Shown here: piece by piece, positions 59,701 to 64,000 of the stretch
Layout: each line of letters begins with the position of its first letter
How positions within the stretch are numbered: the first letter of the stretch is position 1
Assembly: GCF_000001735.4 (NCBI RefSeq)
Contig: NC_003075.7
Coordinates: 745,001 to 809,000 of the forward strand
Reading direction: 5' to 3'
Source: Arabidopsis thaliana
Taxonomy: Eukaryota > Streptophyta > Magnoliopsida > Brassicales > Brassicaceae
Length of the DNA: 64,000 bases
Notes under the pieces: model-generated
The model's database searches: none
What the model saw: only the letters and a program-made list of their open reading frames with translations
Told to the model about the DNA's origin: nothing
Made by a program: the position numbers and the translations under genes

Positions 59701-62700
59701 TTTGTTCGAAGTTAATCTAGCAACTGAAAGACTGGAAACAGTTGAAATCCCATGGGCACCTTTGAAATATTTTAGTGATGGTATCTTCAATTCTGAAGAA
59801 ACAGAAACTCCGTGCAGCATGTCCTTTGTCAGAGGAAAGAGTGTGATATTGCCACGTAAATCTCCACACAGAATCACCTACAAGCAACAATCTTTCAATG
59901 CAAATTACTAACTTAACAAGGCTTAGACACAAAACTCTTGGCTGCAAACTTTTTAGACTTGATATCTTAAGAAAATTTATTTCCTAGTTTTCGCTTAACC
60001 AAGAAAGATTGGTGTTCTTTTGCTCCACATTTAGTTGACCATGGTGATAAATTAATATGCATCAACTAGAGAGTATAAAGAAAGCAATAGAACACAGAAA
60101 CATGACAATAATTGAAACGGATATTACCTCATCCTCTACTGATGCGTCAACACACATTATTCGCTTTCCAAAACCAGAGGAGAATTCAGCCAAGAGGGAG
60201 ACATCATAAGTTTCAGCAGCAGATTCTAAAGAACCGGATAGTTTCCATAGCTTCAAGAGTCCTCTAGGATTGCAAGAAAAAACAAACCTGGAAGCCAGAG
60301 ACTGAAAACTGTAATCTCAAAAATATTCCAACCAAATGATTCCACACATTGGATGCATTGTCTGAGAAAATTATTCAGATAAATCATTATTCAGGTCCAA
60401 CATCCATTTACCTATAGCCTAATGATTTGCACCAGAATGCCCCTAGAAGTTGTCTCTCTGGGCTAGCCTTCCAACTTTGATTCAAGCCAGCATGTGGGTT
60501 ATACATATCACCAATAACCCGAACAATTGTCATATTTCCTTTGCCATCTCCAAGAGCAACCCAATCGTCTAATGCACAAGACTCGCGTACCTTTCCACCA
60601 GACATGACATCCATGGTAATAATAGGCCCTTCTTCAGGTATGCGAACTAATTCAGTCCACCTTACATTTCCAGATGACAATAACCTTGCGTGGTACAAGC
60701 AACCATGGTTTGTGGCCACATAAATGGTATCTTCCTGTGTGAACTGCAAGCAACGTACATACTCACTCTTGCTGCAAGGGGAAAACAATCATATTTACAA
60801 TTATACACAAGAAACCACATACACCTATTTACAGTAAAAGTGAATCCCGATTAACAGATTTCTTTAGCATTTTCTAACATTTCTTGGCCTTTACTGCAAT
60901 CCATGTTCAATATCACCAAATTATGCATTCATTTGGCATACAGTAACCAAAAACGATTTTGTAGACACTAACATATTGTGAAGGGACATGTATTACGGTA
61001 CTACCTGTCCGTTAGACCAGTATGCTTCGTTGAATTTGGGAGACAGGTTGAAAAATATTCCAATTTATCTGGTGAATTAAGCACTCCTACAGCATCTAAC
61101 GATGTTTCAGACCCACGATTATGCAATTGATGTACTTTGATTGCAGAGTCAAATCCAGCAGTAACAAGAAGGGATGAGTTCGGATCATACAAACATCTCC
61201 ATATGCCTCTTCCACTGTATAGTAAACAATAACTTATTATCAATAATAACATAAAAGAGTGATGTGGATAGTGTGATCGACAATTACACCATGTCACCAC
61301 TTACATATGTTCTTTTATCACTTCCAGCTGGGTACCATCCACGCCCCAGACACGGCATGTACAGTCCTCACCAGCAGTGACAATCAACTGAAATAGAAAA
61401 ACTTCCACTTTCAATAATCTATAAGTTGAATTTTCAATGTGCGCATCAATGGTATATGATCATATGTAAGAACAGATTTATACGTTTATGCTTAGAAATT
61501 AGAACAGTGACAGTATCTCTATTCATCAGAATCTGGCTGATAAGTTTTCTCACCTCAGAAGCGCTGAAATTAACATATTTTAAATGATTTTACGCTCGTA
61601 GCATAATACTCAAATGAACACAGATAACAGACCATTAAAAAATTGTATAAAAATCAAAGAATTTCGAGGTACATACAGAATCTGAGATGCAGCAGTCCCA
61701 AACCCTAACACTGTGACCAAACAGCACAGGGCCAACGACCTCCTGCGAGTCAATTTCCCATATCCTAGCACTACAAAAGCAAAAGATTATGCAATTAGAT
61801 ACATTGACAAAAGGAATCAGGGAAATGTGAAGTATTTAAATTCTTAAACATAAAACAAACGTTCACCTACGATCATCAGAGACGGAGACTATTTTTGATC
61901 CATCCAAAGACCAGACAATGCGAAATATTGAACCCTCATGTCCAGTAAGTCTAAGCATATGGGAAGCAGAATAATGCCCATGGTCGACATTGTCACCATC
62001 AAGGCCAACTGCCCTCCAAACAATGATCTGCCAACAACCAGTCGAGTCCAAGTTACATAAGCTATCTTAGACACCATACTAGAATCACGAAATGGCAGCA
62101 AGACTAATAACGGGAAAAAGATCTAAGGTGAAATATGAAGGGAAATAAAAGTTAGCCTACCTCATTGAAAATAGTGCCGGAAGCAATACGGAGAGTCGAA
62201 ATACTGTCGCCCCATAACCGCATAGTATACAGTAGACACCTTTCTGCAACCAAAAATTACTTAATAAATCAAAACCTCTAACTTGAGTCATCACACCCCT
62301 TAAACCCCAAGTACAGTAAAACTAACCTGGTGACTGAATTTCAAAAGCCATGCGTGATTCTTTAACATCCCAAATGCTGAGGGAATTATCACTACAACCA
62401 ATAGCTAGAAGCTTATCTTCTTCTTCCAACGAACCAGTAGAGTCCTACCACAAGAACAAACCCAATCCATGAGGAACAAGGAACATTATAAAATCAAACA
62501 GACAATGCAAAAACAGAGATTTTAACCTGTAAGAAACAAACGTCGAAGACCCAATTGCTAAGCCTAGGCAAAGATTCAAAATTTTCCAAATTCACGGAGA
62601 TTTCACCAGAGCTCGAAGCTAATTCAACAATCAATGAAAAGATCTTCACTTTCTTCTCTCCAAATATTACAAGTTTATACGTATATCTTTCCGCCGAATG

Positions 62701-63018
62701 AACAAAGCTTTTGCTACAAACAGTTCCATGGACGCGAACTCCCTCAAACACTTGAAACGATCGAATCAATTCCCCGGAACTCAAATCGTAAAGCAGAATC
62801 TCCGAACCGGAACCTATTTGAATAAATTAACCCCTAATTACATCAAAAACTCCAACAAAAATTTGAAAAACAAAGATTTATCGTGAGAGCTCACCGGCGA
62901 GAAGATAAGGAATTGAAGAAACATGTTGAGGAAGATTGAGGAAAGCTAGAGAAGAGACTTCTCCTAGATATGGACCGGCGTGAGGGTTCCACTTCCGGCG
63001 GCTGTTTTCTTCCGCCAT
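56713..63018 (-). CDS. WD40-repeat protein of the WDR6/Trm734 type
   Basis: Large multi-exon beta-propeller protein. It starts MAEENSRRKWNPHAGPYLGE at 63018 and ends RYQIAVAGRGIQMVEFSG with stop at 56713-56715. First exon 63018-62895; second begins 62813; last two exons end and begin at 56869 and 56773-56713. WD-type blades are visible in many exons, for example LTGHEGSIFRIVWSLDGSKIVSVSDDR (about 62000), LVTAGFDSAIKVHQL (about 61150) and WVFSTGLDQRVRCWFLEKDG (about 56960). The overall plan, two or more propellers with an acidic insert near 57500-57400, resembles human WDR6 and yeast Trm734 (Rtt10). Those assist Trm7 in 2'-O-methylation of wobble position 34 in tRNAs including tRNA-Phe. That function is inferred from family resemblance only. 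Not all exon borders were resolved. At4g01860 by synteny. Confidence 0.9.
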
Positions 63019-63258
63019 AGCTTTGCTACGACAGTGCGGCTCCGACTCCGACTTGAGTTCAAAGTTTAGAGGCAACACAAAACTTTGCAATAGTAGTCAA
63101 ACTTTCCAAGTGAGTCAACGAGCCTCGAACATTTGGGCTTCATATATGGGCTTTTAGTCGCATGTTAATGGGCTTAATGCTTTTTATGTACAAAATCAAA
63201 TAATTGAGCAGGAAAGAGAGCGTAGAGAAAGGGCCCAATACTAAAAAGTTAGACAAAC

Positions 63259-63265
63259 AAAAAAA
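63259..63265 (-). terminator. Pol III terminator of tRNA-Phe
   Basis: Seven T residues on the minus strand, five bases after the last tRNA nucleotide, match the T-run termination signal of RNA polymerase III. Confidence 0.8.
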
Positions 63266-63270
63266 GTAAT

Positions 63271-63294
63271 GCGGTGAGCGTGGATCGAACACGC

Positions 63295-63337
<43 letters not shown>

Positions 63338-63342
63338 CCCGC
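63271..63342 (-). tRNA. tRNA-Phe (GAA)
   Basis: Minus strand begins GCGGGGATAGCTCAGTTGGG and folds as a full cloverleaf of 72 nt plus discriminator A at 63270. The anticodon stem is TCAGA/TCTGA with loop CTGAAGA, so the anticodon is GAA. The T arm is GCGTG-TTCGATC-CACGC, and the A and B boxes are intact. There is no intron. It matches the cytosolic plant tRNA-Phe sequence, including its known mismatch in the acceptor stem. Confidence 0.97.
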
Positions 63343-63351
63343 TTTGTTGTT
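63343..63351 (-). promoter_or_regulatory. CAA-rich upstream motif of tRNA-Phe
   Basis: The minus strand reads AACAACAAA directly before the tRNA. Plant nuclear tRNA genes commonly carry CAA motifs just upstream that act as transcription starts. Confidence 0.55.
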
Positions 63352-63472
63352 ATTCAATGACACGTGTACTTATATAATGCTAAATGCATTTATTTTTGTT
63401 TGTTTTATTGAAATAAAAAAAGCGAGATTACATAAATATGACAGTCTTTTATAAGAAAAGGAGAAATCGCAT

Positions 63473-64000
63473 TCAGATATCGCAAGAAATCCACAACGGC
63501 TCCTCAAACTGACCTTCAAGCTTGTCACCATCTTGACCGTTCAAATTCAACTGACTCAAATCCAATTCATCAGCAGTATGCCACGTAGGAGTCCCATCTT
63601 CATACCCATTCCACGTCAGCCTCCTCAATCCCGTTCCGTCTAATTTCACAACGTACAAATCCCCATAAGGCTGAAACTGATTCGGCATCGTCACCGGCTC
63701 CGCCGTTACTCCGCTCAAATTCGCCGCGAAAACAAGCCAATCACCATCTTTATTGAAACTCACATGATTAACTCTCTCCCTCGCCGCTTCCTCAGACCCT
63801 TCCGGTCCCGAAATTTGAATCCTCCTCAAACCAGTACCGTCAGGTCTCACCACGTAAGCACCGAACACGGCCGTGTTCTCTGGATTATGACGATTAGATG
63901 AGAATCCGATGAGATCTCCTTTCGGAGACCAGCAAGGCATAGTGTCAATCCATGGCCCATCCGTTAACCGTCGTATTCCACCGCCGTTAGATTCTCCGTT
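63473..64000 (-). CDS. TolB-like WD40/PD40 beta-propeller protein (5' part outside window)
   Basis: The C-terminal 176 residues of a soluble beta-propeller protein. The frame is open from base 64000 (NGESNGGGIRRLTDGPWIDT) to the stop at 63473-63475. Three propeller-blade signatures typical of TolB/PD40 repeats are visible: DTMPCWSPKGDLIGFSSNRH, HVSFNKDGDWLVFAANLSG and LYVVKLDGTGLRRLTWNGYEDGTPTW. Each has the WSPDG- or DGTG-type strand turn. In bacteria TolB belongs to the Tol-Pal system; plant homologues have no such partner, and the function is not known from sequence. Base composition is GC-richer than the surroundings and no intron interrupts it here. Matches At4g01870. Confidence 0.92.
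   Translation of the reverse strand, partial: NGESNGGGIRRLTDGPWIDTMPCWSPKGDLIGFSSNRHNPENTAVFGAYVVRPDGTGLRRIQISGPEGSEEAARERVNHVSFNKDGDWLVFAANLSGVTAEPVTMPNQFQPYGDLYVVKLDGTGLRRLTWNGYEDGTPTWHTADELDLSQLNLNGQDGDKLEGQFEEPLWISCDI

Noticed and set aside
1..64000. A novel multi-gene system or biosynthetic cluster
   Set aside because: Neighbouring genes belong to unrelated pathways on both strands with separate promoters; clustering is explained by ordinary plant gene density and local duplication.

Overview
The window is plant nuclear DNA. It has intron-rich genes with GT-AG splice sites, AT-rich spacers, a cytosolic-type tRNA-Phe, a Helitron, and only plant gene families. Gene order and protein lengths match what I remember of the top of Arabidopsis thaliana chromosome 4, from about At4g01720 to At4g01870. 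Locus names below rest on that memory plus the translated sequence; no database was searched.

Layout. 1-3219 (+): 3' part of WRKY47. 4574-7034 (+): DHHC protein S-acyltransferase (PAT18). 7288-8110 (-): glutamine-rich, frame-broken locus. 8422-10456 (+): DC1-domain gene with a frameshift. 11534-13364 (+): RGXT2. 14131-16134 (-): intact DC1 paralogue. 16410-17811: probable PIF/Harbinger-like element. 19564-21596 (+): RGXT1. 22478-24246 (+): truncated, mutated copy of IDN2. 24868-25728 (+): L7Ae-family protein. 25926-31134 (-): chloroplast SECA1. 31734-34802 (-): SEC23/SEC24-like protein. 35734-40329 and 40683-45483 (-): tandem ABCB transporters ABCB3 and ABCB5. 47041-48141 (-): non-autonomous Helitron. 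48403-49933 (+): two-pore K+ channel TPK5. 51298-52479 (-): S-adenosylmethionine synthetase, with a leader intron and TATA box upstream. 56713-63018 (-): large WD40 protein of the WDR6/Trm734 type. 63271-63342 (-): tRNA-Phe(GAA). 63473-64000 (-): TolB-like beta-propeller, cut by the window edge.

How it fits together. These are mostly independent housekeeping and regulatory genes, not a pathway cluster. The clear structure is duplication. DC1 and RGXT genes alternate (DC1+, RGXT2+, DC1-, RGXT1+) with related promoters and introns. The two ABCB genes are head-to-tail copies with a gene-conversion-like identical tract. The IDN2 copy is a 5'-truncated segmental duplicate that kept introns. I found no sign of a novel multi-gene system. 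The most unusual single observation is a SECA1 intron that keeps the reading frame only if it is spliced GA-AG.
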